DNA from: Caulobacteraceae bacterium UBA3198
GTDB taxonomy: Bacteria; Pseudomonadota; Alphaproteobacteria; Caulobacterales; Caulobacteraceae
Direction: 5' to 3'
Assembly: GCA_002363865.1 (NCBI GenBank)
Contig: DEWY01000009.1
Location: 62,001 to 126,000, forward strand
Length of the DNA stretch: 64,000 nucleotides
Below are positions 53,271-61,530 of this stretch, in pieces. Position numbers and translations under genes: made by a program. Every line of letters starts with the position of its first letter. The first letter of the stretch is position 1. Below the pieces are notes generated by a model. It was not told where the DNA came from. It made no database searches and was given only the letters and a program-made list of their open reading frames with translations.

Positions 53271-53672
53271 ATGTTGAGGGGAAGCTGTCTGTGTGGCCGC
53301 GTGGCCTATGAGGCCGAGGCGACGGTCGAGACCATCGCCCACTGTCATTGCGAGACCTGCCGCAAGGCCCATGGCGCGGCCTTTTCCAGCATCGCCGCGG
53401 TCCCGCGGGACCGCGTGCGCTGGGTGCGGGGCGAAGACCTGCTCCGCGCCTATGAGTCCTCGCCGGGCAAGGTGAGGCGGTTCTGCTCGGTTTGCGGGTC
53501 GCAGCTGATCGCTGAACGGGACGGCGGCCCCAATGTGATGCTCCGGCTCGGCTGCCTGGACTCCCCTGTGACGGTCGACCGCCAGTGGCACATCTGGCGC
53601 TCAGACGGCGCGAGTTGGTACGATCCCAGCGTGGCCCATCCCGAACTGGCCGAGGGCTTCCCGCCGGCCTGA
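53271..53672 (+). CDS. GFA-family (DUF636-like) zinc protein
   Basis: The 133-residue protein has the Mss4-like zinc fold of glutathione-dependent formaldehyde-activating (GFA) proteins: GSCLCGRVAYE, HCHCETCRKAHGAAF and RRFCSVCGSQLIA, giving the two metal sites. The family has many members that are not formaldehyde enzymes, so function is open. Confidence 0.9.
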   Translation: MLRGSCLCGRVAYEAEATVETIAHCHCETCRKAHGAAFSSIAAVPRDRVRWVRGEDLLRAYESSPGKVRRFCSVCGSQLIAERDGGPNVMLRLGCLDSPVTVDRQWHIWRSDGASWYDPSVAHPELAEGFPPA

Positions 53673-53693
53673 TGTGTCCAGAGAGCTGGCGGC

Positions 53694-55025
53694 CTAGCGA
53701 AGCTCGGCCAAGAAGGCCGCGTGGCTGGGGATAGTGTCGTCGGTGAGGCCGACGGCCAGGGACTCGGCCTCAATGATCAGGTCGGCCACCTCGTCGCTGA
53801 AGCCGGCGCCCAGGCGGCGCAGGGCCAGCGCCCGGGCTCGGACCAGCAGCAGGGCCGCCTGGGGATGCCGGGCCGAGAGCCGCTCGGCCCAGGCCGGCAG
53901 GTCATTGTGCGGGCCGCGCAGTTCAGCGCGCCGCTTCAGGACAAGCGCCGCGGCCTCCCGGTGGGCGGGCCAGTCCATCAGAAATGCCACGGCCCGCATC
54001 AGATCCCCGTGGGCGGCGGCGATCTCGAAGGCGCGGTCCAGCGCCACCACATCTTCAAAATCCGCGAGCTTGGCCAGCAGGGCGCGCAGGGTCTCGGGCG
54101 ACAGGGTGCGTTCGAACAGGCGCCAGCGCGCCGCATCGGCGGCGGCGGCCTGCCCCTCGGCCTCCAGCACGGCGATCTCGGCGGCGTACCAGGCCTCGCC
54201 CTGCGGCTCGGGGCCGGCGGCCCTGCCCTTGGCCGGACGGGCCTGCGGGTGCGAGGCCCGCGCGGCCTCCAGGGCCTCCCGGGCTGGCCCCGCCCTGCCG
54301 GCTTCGGCCAGGCGCCTCGCGATGTCGGCGGCGGTGTCCGGCTTTTTTCGATCAGCGTCCGAGAGAGAGAGTATCCAGGCGTCCAGGTCGCCGGCCCGGT
54401 CGGCGAGCCGTCGCACCACCAGGGCCAGCCGCCCTGTGGGCTGGGACTTGCCCGCGGTCAGATCGACCAGCAGGCGACGGGCGAGTTCGGGGCTCAGGGC
54501 CCCGACGCCGCGGCCGATCCACACCGCCCATTCCGACAGTCGGGTGGCGAGCGCCTCGCCCAGGACCGGACCGGCGATCTCCGGCCCCAGCTGCGTGGCC
54601 AGGGCGGTCAGATCGCTGGAGGCGGCGTCGAAGATCAGAGCCAGCTCCCCCTTGGGGTCCTGCACCCGGCGGGTGAGCGCGGGATAGAGGTCGAACCAGG
54701 CGACCAGCCGGTCCAGGGCCAGGCTCTGATCCAGCGCCGCCAGCCGCTCGGCGATCATGACCTCCAGCGCTTTCAGCTCAGTCAGCAACTCGGGCCGCTT
54801 GCGCCAGGAGACCCGCGTCTTGCTGGCCTCCAGGGCGGCCAGGCGCTTGTCGAGTTCGAAGGCGAGGTCGGCTGCGCCCGCCTCGGCGGCGAGCTCCATC
54901 CGCAGGCGTCGCTTCAGGGCCGGGCTCGCCGTCTCCATCAGCAGGGCGGCCAGGCGCTCGGCGCCAAGGGCGGCCAGATTGGCCTCTGACAGGGCCTTTT
55001 TGGCGCTGGCCGGGCGACGGGCCAT
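53694..55025 (-). CDS. large helical hypothetical protein (DUF6880-like)
   Basis: A 443-residue, Ala/Leu/Arg-rich soluble protein predicted to be all alpha-helical, with repeated helical-hairpin segments (ERLAALLMETASPALKRRLRMELAAEAG; AREALEAARASHPQARPAKG) reminiscent of TPR-like arrays. It matches the layout of proteins named DUF6880 in Caulobacter relatives, recalled rather than searched. No catalytic motif is seen. Its mode of action is unknown. Confidence 0.72.
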   Translation of the reverse strand: MARRPASAKKALSEANLAALGAERLAALLMETASPALKRRLRMELAAEAGAADLAFELDKRLAALEASKTRVSWRKRPELLTELKALEVMIAERLAALDQSLALDRLVAWFDLYPALTRRVQDPKGELALIFDAASSDLTALATQLGPEIAGPVLGEALATRLSEWAVWIGRGVGALSPELARRLLVDLTAGKSQPTGRLALVVRRLADRAGDLDAWILSLSDADRKKPDTAADIARRLAEAGRAGPAREALEAARASHPQARPAKGRAAGPEPQGEAWYAAEIAVLEAEGQAAAADAARWRLFERTLSPETLRALLAKLADFEDVVALDRAFEIAAAHGDLMRAVAFLMDWPAHREAAALVLKRRAELRGPHNDLPAWAERLSARHPQAALLLVRARALALRRLGAGFSDEVADLIIEAESLAVGLTDDTIPSHAAFLAELR

Positions 55026-55194
55026 CAGACCGCGCTCCGCGCGGCTGGCCTGCGCCGCTCCGGGTCGCCGATCCGTTCATGTCTGCCCATGCCCCTAGAA
55101 CACGCGAAAGCCCCGCCTTGGCAAGGCGGGCGACGCCGCACGCGCCGGGGCGCCCGTGTTGACCCACGCCGCCATTTGTCACACCACCACAGGC

Positions 55195-55863
55195 ATGACC
55201 GAGCTTTCCCGCCTCACCGGCCCCAGCGCCGCCCCGGCCAGTGGCCGCGATCCGCAGTCCCTGGTGATCCTGCTGCACGGCTATGGCTCCAACGGCGCCG
55301 ACCTGATGGGGCTGGTCCCCTACTGGCGCGACGCCCTGCCCGACACCGCCTTCATGGCGCCCAACGCCCCGGAGGCGTGCCCCGCAGCCCCTGGCGGCTA
55401 TCAGTGGTGGGCGCTCACCGACCTGGCGCGAGAAAGCCGGGCGGCCGGCGTGCGTCAGGCAGCACCCCCGGTGAACGCCTTCATCGACATGCACCGGGCC
55501 GCCTATGACCTGCCCAACCGCAAGGTCGCCCTGGTGGGCTTCAGCCAGGGGACCATGATGGCCCTGCATGTGGCCCCCCGCCGTCCCGAGACCCTGGCCG
55601 GCGTCGTCGGCTATTCCGGCATGCTGGCCGATCCCGAGGCCCTGGCCTCAGAGGTGAAGACCAGGCCGCCCCTGCTGCTGATCCACGGGGACGCCGACCC
55701 CATGGTGCCCTTCGCCGCCATGGGCCAGGCGCAGGCCGACTTCCAGGCGCTGAACTTCGAGGTCGCCACCCACACCGCCCGTGGCCTCGGCCACAGCATC
55801 GACGAGACCGGCCTGAGGCTGGGCGGGGACTTCCTGGCCTGGGTGCTGCGGGGATCCGACTAA
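55195..55863 (+). CDS. carboxylesterase/phospholipase, alpha/beta hydrolase
   Basis: The 222-residue enzyme belongs to the acyl-protein thioesterase/carboxylesterase type (Abhydrolase_2). It has LVILLHGYGSNGADLMGL (oxyanion region), the nucleophile in GFSQGTMMA, the Asp in IHGDADPMVPF and the His in GLGHSID. ATG 55195 was chosen over an upstream frame because it puts the family N-terminus at the start. Confidence 0.92.
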   Translation: MTELSRLTGPSAAPASGRDPQSLVILLHGYGSNGADLMGLVPYWRDALPDTAFMAPNAPEACPAAPGGYQWWALTDLARESRAAGVRQAAPPVNAFIDMHRAAYDLPNRKVALVGFSQGTMMALHVAPRRPETLAGVVGYSGMLADPEALASEVKTRPPLLLIHGDADPMVPFAAMGQAQADFQALNFEVATHTARGLGHSIDETGLRLGGDFLAWVLRGSD

Positions 55864-55879
55864 GGGCGGCCTCGCCGCC

Positions 55880-56350
55880 TCAGAGCTCGCGGCCCAGACG
55901 CTTTTCCACCTGCCGCTTCTCCCAGTCGCCGTTCAGGAACGGGAAGATGTCGAACACCGTGGCGGCGTGGGCGGCCACGCCCAGCCCCCAGCCGAGCGCT
56001 GGCCAGACGAACCACCAATAGCCCGGCTGACCGACTAGGTTGATCAGGCCGAGGATGGGGATGACCACGGCGTACTGGGCGAGGTGCACGTAGAACCCCT
56101 TCAGCTTTCGCACCTGGGCAAGCGCGAGGGCCTCATCGGCTCTGAGGGTCTCGGTATTGGGCGTGTCCATGTCTGGCTCCGTCAGGCGAGAGATGTCGAT
56201 CTCGAAGACCGCCGCCAGGGCGTTCAGGGACTCAAGGCTGCCGGTCTGGCCGCGCTCCAGCCGCTGAACCGTGCGCACGCTGAGGCCGGACACCTCTGCG
56301 AGCTGCTCTTGCGACCAGCCCCGCTGCAACCTCAGTTTCTGGATCAGCAC
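55880..56350 (-). CDS. XRE-family regulator with 2TM domain
   Basis: The 156-residue protein has an N-terminal helix-turn-helix (IQKLRLQRGWSQEQLAEVSGLSVRTVQRLERGQTGSLESLNALAAVF) and a C-terminal 2TM domain with two hydrophobic helices (about 95-115 and 118-140). It is therefore a membrane-attached DNA-binding protein. Such proteins are widespread and poorly studied; partner genes are not obvious here. The adjacent pirin gene is divergent. Confidence 0.87.
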   Translation of the reverse strand: MLIQKLRLQRGWSQEQLAEVSGLSVRTVQRLERGQTGSLESLNALAAVFEIDISRLTEPDMDTPNTETLRADEALALAQVRKLKGFYVHLAQYAVVIPILGLINLVGQPGYWWFVWPALGWGLGVAAHAATVFDIFPFLNGDWEKRQVEKRLGREL

Positions 56351-56509
56351 GCGCTCTTCCCCCTGTCGGCGATCGGCCTGACCCTGACGCCCAGCCTCAT
56401 TCAGACGCCACGACAGCGCCCCGTCAACGACCCGACACCGCTGGCCAGCAGGGCGACAAGCGGCCGCCGGCTTACTATGTTTGGGCTGTCAAACTCACCG
56501 GAGCCGCCC

Positions 56510-57406
56510 ATGATCGACCTCGTCATTGACCAGCGCCGCAAGGATCTTGGGGGTTTTGAGGTGGGCCGCGTGCTGCCTTACGCGCGGCGAAGAATGGTGG
56601 GCCCCTTCATCTTCTTCGACCATATGGGCCCGGCGAGGTTCGACCCCGGCTTTCCGGGCAATGTGGACGTCCGCCCCCATCCCCATATCGGGCTTTCGAC
56701 CCTGTCCTATCTGTTCGACGGTCAGATGACCCATCGCGACAGCGTCGGCGCAGTGCAGGAAATCAAGCCCGGCGAGGTCAATTGGATGACGGCGGGCAAG
56801 GGCATCACCCATTCGGAGCGCTTCGAGCACCTGCGCGGTCATGGCGGCCAGATGGACGGCATCCAGGCCTGGCTCGCCTTGCCCGAAGCGCAGGAGGAGA
56901 TCGACCCCAGCTTCGTCCATTTCGGGACCGGCGACCTGGTCACCCATGCGGAAGAGGACGGGCTGAAGGCGGTGTTGATCGCCGGCGAGGCCTTCGGCGC
57001 CAAGTCCAAGGTACCCGTGCATTCGCCGCTCTTCTACGTCCACTGGACCCTGCCGGCCGGCGCCCGCGGGCAGCTGCCGGCGGAGTATTCTGAGCGGGCG
57101 GCCTATGTGGCCCGGGGCGAGGTGGAGGTGGACGGCCACACCTATGGCGAGGGCAAGATGCTGGTCTTCGCCCCGGGTCAGCCGGTGCTGTTCACCGGCG
57201 TCACCGACGCCATCGTCATGTTGCTGGGCGGAGAGCCGGTGGGCGAACGGTTCATCGAGTGGAACTTCGTCTCGTCCTCCAAGGACCGGATCGAACAGGC
57301 CAAGGCCGACTGGCGGGCCGGGCGCATGAAGCTGCCCGACGCCGATGATGGCGAGTTCATCCCCCTGCCCGGCGATCCGCCGCCGGAAGCCAATCCCATG
57401 TCGTGA
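56510..57406 (+). CDS. pirin-family protein
   Basis: The 298-residue bicupin has the N-terminal RVLPYARRRMVGPFIFFDHMGPARF and the metal-binding DVRPHPHIGLSTLSYLFDGQMTHRDS, plus GEVNWMTAGKGITHSERFE. A second cupin follows. Bacterial pirins include quercetinases and redox regulators. CGGAG precedes the ATG; ATG 56477 in frame is an alternative. Confidence 0.9.
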   Translation: MIDLVIDQRRKDLGGFEVGRVLPYARRRMVGPFIFFDHMGPARFDPGFPGNVDVRPHPHIGLSTLSYLFDGQMTHRDSVGAVQEIKPGEVNWMTAGKGITHSERFEHLRGHGGQMDGIQAWLALPEAQEEIDPSFVHFGTGDLVTHAEEDGLKAVLIAGEAFGAKSKVPVHSPLFYVHWTLPAGARGQLPAEYSERAAYVARGEVEVDGHTYGEGKMLVFAPGQPVLFTGVTDAIVMLLGGEPVGERFIEWNFVSSSKDRIEQAKADWRAGRMKLPDADDGEFIPLPGDPPPEANPMS

Positions 57407-57410
57407 TACG

Positions 57411-57439
57411 AAAAAGGCCCGGGGCGGAGACCCCGGGCC
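57411..57439 (-). terminator. rho-independent terminator of the SH3 gene
   Basis: A 9-bp GC stem (57416-57424 with 57431-57439) with a 6-base loop is followed, on the minus strand, by five T. It may also stop pirin transcripts from the other side. Confidence 0.82.
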
Positions 57440-57464
57440 TTGGTCATTGTGAGCGCGCTGAAGA

Positions 57465-58289
57465 TCAGGCGGCGCTGAGACGCCAGCCGCCGCCGGCCTC
57501 AGGGCAGGCCGTGTAGCGTTCGGTGGTGGCCTGACCCATGCGCGGCTGGATGGTCTGCTGCACCAGCTTGCAGTTGGCGTTGGCGTAGCCGCCGCCGCTA
57601 GCCACGGGCTGGACCACCCATTCGGCCACATAGCCGGTGACATAGCCGTTCTGCTCCACCAGCAACCAGCGGTCGCCCGCCACCCGGCCGACGATGTTGA
57701 AGGACTGACCGCCGCGCAGCTGGCCCACCACCGAGGAATTGGCCGTGGGCGCGGCCCGCAGGTTGACGGTGTTGCGGGTGGTGTACTGGGCGTTGGCCGG
57801 CTCGAAGGCCGTCCGCAGGGGCTGGGCCTGGCCGCTGAAACGCAGATTGGCCGCCGAGGTGGCCTGGCCGAAGGCCACGCCGCCGCCGTACCCGCCGCCA
57901 TAGTTGGCGTTGATGATGTCCACCCGGCCGGTGGTCCCGGTGGTGGGGTCATTCCAGGTCTGGCTGCGATTGGTGTTCAGCGCCGTTTCGACGGCGTTGA
58001 CCACCCGCTGCTGCTCGCTCACCTGCATACGGCAGCCGACCCAGGAGCCCGCGGCGGCGCCCAGGCCCGCGCCCAGCACGGCGCCCAGCGCCCGTTCATT
58101 CTTGCTGACCTGGCTGCCCAGCAGGGCGCCGGCCACGCCGCCGAGCAGGGCGCCGGTCTCCTGCCGCTGGCCGCTGGCCTCGCAGGCGAAGAAGTTTCCG
58201 AGCGGCGTGCCGGCCGCCTGGGCCGAGGCGAGGCTGGGGGCCGACGAGAGGGCGAGGGCCGCGACCAGGGAATAGGCGATAGGGCGCAT
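57465..58289 (-). CDS. periplasmic protein with glycine zipper and SH3 domain
   Basis: The 274-residue protein has a signal peptide (to SAQA), a glycine-zipper segment (GALLGGVAGALLGSQVSKNERALGAVLGAGLGAAAGSWVG) as in 17-kDa-antigen-like proteins, a Gly-rich spacer and an SH3b domain (NTVNLRAAPTANSSVVGQLRGGQSFNIVGRVAGDRWLLVEQNGYVTGYVAEW). SH3b domains often bind peptidoglycan. The protein thus looks membrane-inserted and wall-facing. Role unknown. Confidence 0.84.
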   Translation of the reverse strand: MRPIAYSLVAALALSSAPSLASAQAAGTPLGNFFACEASGQRQETGALLGGVAGALLGSQVSKNERALGAVLGAGLGAAAGSWVGCRMQVSEQQRVVNAVETALNTNRSQTWNDPTTGTTGRVDIINANYGGGYGGGVAFGQATSAANLRFSGQAQPLRTAFEPANAQYTTRNTVNLRAAPTANSSVVGQLRGGQSFNIVGRVAGDRWLLVEQNGYVTGYVAEWVVQPVASGGGYANANCKLVQQTIQPRMGQATTERYTACPEAGGGWRLSAA

Positions 58290-58363
58290 GGGAATGTCTC
58301 TTCGGTTGCTTGAGCCACCCTAACGCATGCCGGCCCGGTTAGCTCCACAGTAGAGCTGTTCCC

Positions 58364-58393
58364 TTGACGTTAGATGCGATTCATTCGCATTAT
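58364..58393 (+). promoter_or_regulatory. promoter with Fur-box-like dyad
   Basis: -35 TTGACG (58364-58369), 18-base spacer, -10 CATTAT (58388-58393). Between them a 17-base dyad ATGCGA-TTCAT-TCGCAT (58374-58390) overlaps the -10. On the other strand it reads GATAATGCGAATGAATC, whose first seven bases match the classical Fur box. A Fur-type repressor would block the promoter directly. The match is by eye. Confidence 0.5.
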
Positions 58394-58423
58394 CGCACCC
58401 TGATCGGCGCAGGGAGAGACCCG

Positions 58424-58582
58424 ATGATGCTGCGAATGACCGGCGAGGCCATGCTGGTCCGACTGATGCAGATGGACCGTTCGACGACGGGGGGAACGCC
58501 CCCGCCGCCGCGCACGGCGAGGCCGGCGCCCCTCAGCCTGCGAGGGCCTTGCGGGTCTGTTCCCAGTACTGGGCGCCGGTGA
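58424..58582 (+). CDS. small unrecognised protein behind a Fur-like promoter
   Basis: A 52-residue frame starts at ATG 58424, with AGGGAGAG 6-13 bases upstream and a promoter 30 bases before that. The first half is Met/Leu/Arg-rich and could form an amphipathic helix (EAMLVRLMQMDRS); the second half is Pro/Arg-rich. It overlaps the 3' end of the convergent pgsA gene by 50 bases. If the regulation is iron-dependent, it could be a small iron-stress protein. Coding status is supported by ribosome site and promoter only. Confidence 0.45.
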   Translation: MMLRMTGEAMLVRLMQMDRSTTGGTPPPPRTARPAPLSLRGPCGSVPSTGRR

Positions 58583-59153
58583 TCACCGTCACCAGGGCGG
58601 CCAGCCAGAAAAGGGTGTGCGCCACCAGGCTCGCCGGTCCCAGAAGTTCCGGCGTATGCGGCAGACCAAACGCCCCCCAGCTGGCGACGAACAGCTCGGC
58701 CGCCAGGGCGGTCATCTGCAGGGCGGTCTTCCACTTGGCCAGCATGGTCACCGGCAGGACGATCCCTTTCCCGGCTCCCACTTCGCGCAGGGCGCTGACG
58801 GTGAACTCCCGGAACAGGATCAGGCCGGCCGGCAGCAGGACCAGCGGTTGGGGGCCCAGGGACATGAGCCCGAGCACCGCGCCGCAGACCAGCACCTTGT
58901 CGCCGATGGGGTCGAGGATCGAGCCCCAGACGGTGACCGCGTCGTACTTTCGCGCCAGCCAGCCGTCGAACCAGTCAGTCACCGCGGCGACAACGAAGGC
59001 GTAGAAGGCCCAACGCTGCAGGGTGAACTGCGCCTCAAGCGTCAGGCGCTCGCTGACCCAGGGCGTCGCGCCAGCCGCCGTGGCCAGGGCCACGAACATG
59101 AACAGCGCCAGCACCAGGCGCATGGAGGTCAGGATGTTGGGAAGGGCTTTCAT
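58533..59153 (-). CDS. pgsA: CDP-diacylglycerol-glycerol-3-phosphate phosphatidyltransferase
   Basis: PgsA makes phosphatidylglycerol phosphate, the precursor of phosphatidylglycerol and cardiolipin. The 206-residue membrane protein has the CDP-alcohol phosphotransferase motif DGWLARKYDAVTVWGSILD followed by PIGD, that is DGxxAR(x8)GxxxDxxxD. Start ATG 59153; a GTG just upstream is possible. Confidence 0.95.
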   Translation of the reverse strand: MKALPNILTSMRLVLALFMFVALATAAGATPWVSERLTLEAQFTLQRWAFYAFVVAAVTDWFDGWLARKYDAVTVWGSILDPIGDKVLVCGAVLGLMSLGPQPLVLLPAGLILFREFTVSALREVGAGKGIVLPVTMLAKWKTALQMTALAAELFVASWGAFGLPHTPELLGPASLVAHTLFWLAALVTVITGAQYWEQTRKALAG

Positions 59154-59173
59154 CACACGCCTTGAATGGTCGA

Positions 59174-59443
59174 TCAGGTCAGTTCGACGGCCTTGGTGGC
59201 CTTATTGAACACGCAGATCCGCTTGTCATCGCCTTCCCGCAGGACGGCGATCCCGTAGGAGGCCGAGCCGAACGGATGGACGATCACCTCCGGCGAGGTC
59301 ATGCCCTGGGCCTTGGCCGCAGCGAGACATGTGTCGCGCACCTCGACCCGGAAGTCGGCCCAGGCGTCTGGCGAGCTGGCCAGCGCCGGGCCCGACAGGG
59401 CGACGACGGTTGCGGCGACGATCAGGCTGAGGCGAAGGGCCAT
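59174..59443 (-). CDS. small secreted hypothetical protein
   Basis: The 89-residue protein has a signal peptide (to ALAS) and a mature domain of about 65 residues with Cys in RDTCLAAAK and RICVFN, probably a disulfide. GGAG lies 6 bases before ATG 59443 and directly abuts the in-frame ATG 59447, so the later start was chosen. No family recognised. It lies between pgsA and uvrC on the same strand, possibly in an operon. Confidence 0.68.
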   Translation of the reverse strand: MALRLSLIVAATVVALSGPALASSPDAWADFRVEVRDTCLAAAKAQGMTSPEVIVHPFGSASYGIAVLREGDDKRICVFNKATKAVELT

Positions 59444-59512
59444 ACGCATCTCCAGAACAGGGGCTCACAGGGTTCGCCTGCGACCATAGCCGACCCGCGG
59501 GCGATGCGGCGC

Positions 59513-61372
59513 CTATTTGCGGAAGCGTTCGTAAATCCGCTGAGCCAGGGCCTGGCTGACCCCGTCCACCTTGGCCAGATCCTCCACCGACGCCCGCGAC
59601 ACGCCCTTGGCTGAGCCGAAGGCGTGCAGCAGAGCCCGCTTGCGACCAGGCCCCACCCCTTCGATCTCGTCCAGGGGGTTCTTCTTCATGTCGATGGCGC
59701 GGCGGACCCGATGGCTGCCGATGGCGAACCGGTGAGCCTCATCGCGCAGCCGCTGCAGGTAGTAGAGCACCGGCGACTTGGGCTCGAGCATGAAGGGGGT
59801 GCGCCCGGCCATGAAGAACCGCTCCAGGCCGGCGTCTCGGTCAGGCCCCTTGGCCACGCCCACCACGGCGATGTCGTCCACCCCGAGGTCGGCCATGATC
59901 TCCTGAGCCGCGGCTAGCTGACCTGCGCCGCCGTCGATCAGCACCAGGTCCGGGCGCGGGGCGGCCTCGCCGGCCTCCTCGTCCTTGACCATGCGGGCGA
60001 AGCGGCGGCGCAGCACCTCGCGCATCATGCCGTAGTCGTCGCCCGGGGTGAGCTCGGTCCCCTTGATGTTGAACTTGCGATACTGGTTTTTCAGGAAGCC
60101 CTCAGGCCCGGCGACGATCATGCCGCCGACCGCATTGGTCCCCATGATGTGGCTGTTGTCATAGACCTCGATCCGCTCCGGCGGGGCGTCCAGTCCGAAG
60201 GCCTCGCAGACCCCGACCAGCAGCTTGGACTGGGCTGAGCTTTCGGCCATCCGCCGGCCCAGGGCCTCGCGGGCGTTGGTCAGGGCGTGCTCCACCAGCT
60301 GGCGCTTCTCGCCGCGAATGGGCTGGAGAATCTCCACCTTGCGGCCGGCCTTCAGGGCGAAGGCCTCACACAGCAGGTCCCTGTCGGCGGGCTCCACATT
60401 GGTGAGGATCAGCTTGGGGATCGGCTTGTCCTCGTAGAACTGGCCGAGGAAGGCGGCCATGACATCGGCGGCCTCGTCGCTCTTGTCCACCCGGGGGAAG
60501 TATGCGCGGTTGCCCCAGTTCTGGCCGCCGCGGAAGAAGAAGACCTGGACGCAGGCCTGGCCGCCCTCGCCATGCAGGGCGATGATGTCGCCCTCCTCCA
60601 GGCTTTCGGGATTGATCTGCTGTTCCTGGGCGACGGACGCCAGCGCTCGGATGCGGTCGCGCAGGCGCGCGGCCCGCTCGAACTCCATCTCGTCCGACGC
60701 GGTCTGCATCTCGGCCGACAGCTTGGCCATGACCGCCCGGCTCTTGCCCCGCAGGAAGGCTTCGGCCTCGTCCACCAGGGCGCCGTAGTCCTCCAGCGAG
60801 ACCAGCCCCGTGCAGGGGGCGGCGCAGCGCTTGATCTGGTGCAGCATGCAGGGCCGGGTGCGGCTGTCATAGACGCTGTCGGAGCAGGACCGCAGCAGGA
60901 AGGCCTTCTGCAGGGTGTTCAGCGTCCGGTTCACCGCCCAGGCGCTGGCGAACGGGCCGAAATAGTCCCCCTTGATCGAATGGGCGCCGCGATGCTTGCG
61001 CAGCTGCGGGGCGTCATGGTCCCGGCGGATGACGATTTCGGGAAAGCTCTTGTCGTCCCGCAGCAGGACGTTGAACCGGGGCTTCAGCTGCTTGATCAGG
61101 TTGATCTCGAGCAGCAGGGCGTCGGTCTCGGTGCGGGTGGTGACGAACTCCATCGACCGGGTCAGATCGACCATCAGGGCGATCCGCTGGGTGTGGAACC
61201 GGCCCTGGGCGTACTGGGTCACCCGCTTCTTCAGCGAGCGCGCCTTGCCCACATAGAGCACCTCGCCGTCGTCACCGATCATCCGGTAGACGCCCGGGGC
61301 GTCCGGGAGGCGTTTGACCTGATCCTTGATGAGGGCGGCGCCGATCAGCGGCGCGGCGTCGCGTTCAACCAT
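59513..61372 (-). CDS. uvrC: excinuclease ABC subunit C
   Basis: UvrC makes both incisions in nucleotide excision repair. The 619-residue protein has the N-terminal GIY-YIG nuclease (GVYRMIGDDGEVLYVGKARSLKKRV), a UVR interaction motif (about 200-240), the C-terminal RNase H-like nuclease with IEVYDNSHIMGTNAVGGMIV and LVLIDGGAGQLAAA, and the terminal helix-hairpin-helix pair (GVGPGRKRALLHAFGS). Length is normal. Confidence 0.97.
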   Translation of the reverse strand: MVERDAAPLIGAALIKDQVKRLPDAPGVYRMIGDDGEVLYVGKARSLKKRVTQYAQGRFHTQRIALMVDLTRSMEFVTTRTETDALLLEINLIKQLKPRFNVLLRDDKSFPEIVIRRDHDAPQLRKHRGAHSIKGDYFGPFASAWAVNRTLNTLQKAFLLRSCSDSVYDSRTRPCMLHQIKRCAAPCTGLVSLEDYGALVDEAEAFLRGKSRAVMAKLSAEMQTASDEMEFERAARLRDRIRALASVAQEQQINPESLEEGDIIALHGEGGQACVQVFFFRGGQNWGNRAYFPRVDKSDEAADVMAAFLGQFYEDKPIPKLILTNVEPADRDLLCEAFALKAGRKVEILQPIRGEKRQLVEHALTNAREALGRRMAESSAQSKLLVGVCEAFGLDAPPERIEVYDNSHIMGTNAVGGMIVAGPEGFLKNQYRKFNIKGTELTPGDDYGMMREVLRRRFARMVKDEEAGEAAPRPDLVLIDGGAGQLAAAQEIMADLGVDDIAVVGVAKGPDRDAGLERFFMAGRTPFMLEPKSPVLYYLQRLRDEAHRFAIGSHRVRRAIDMKKNPLDEIEGVGPGRKRALLHAFGSAKGVSRASVEDLAKVDGVSQALAQRIYERFRK

Positions 61373-61530
61373 GGCGACGATATAGGCGACTCCCGCCGCC
61401 AGACCCAGAGGCGCGGCGTTTGCACGCGGCGGGCAAGATTGATGTCTTAAGACCAGCCCGCTATGGCGTTGAGACGCCTGTGGATCGCTTCCCCGGTGAG
61501 AGCGTTACCGGAAAACCACGGGGGCTAGCT

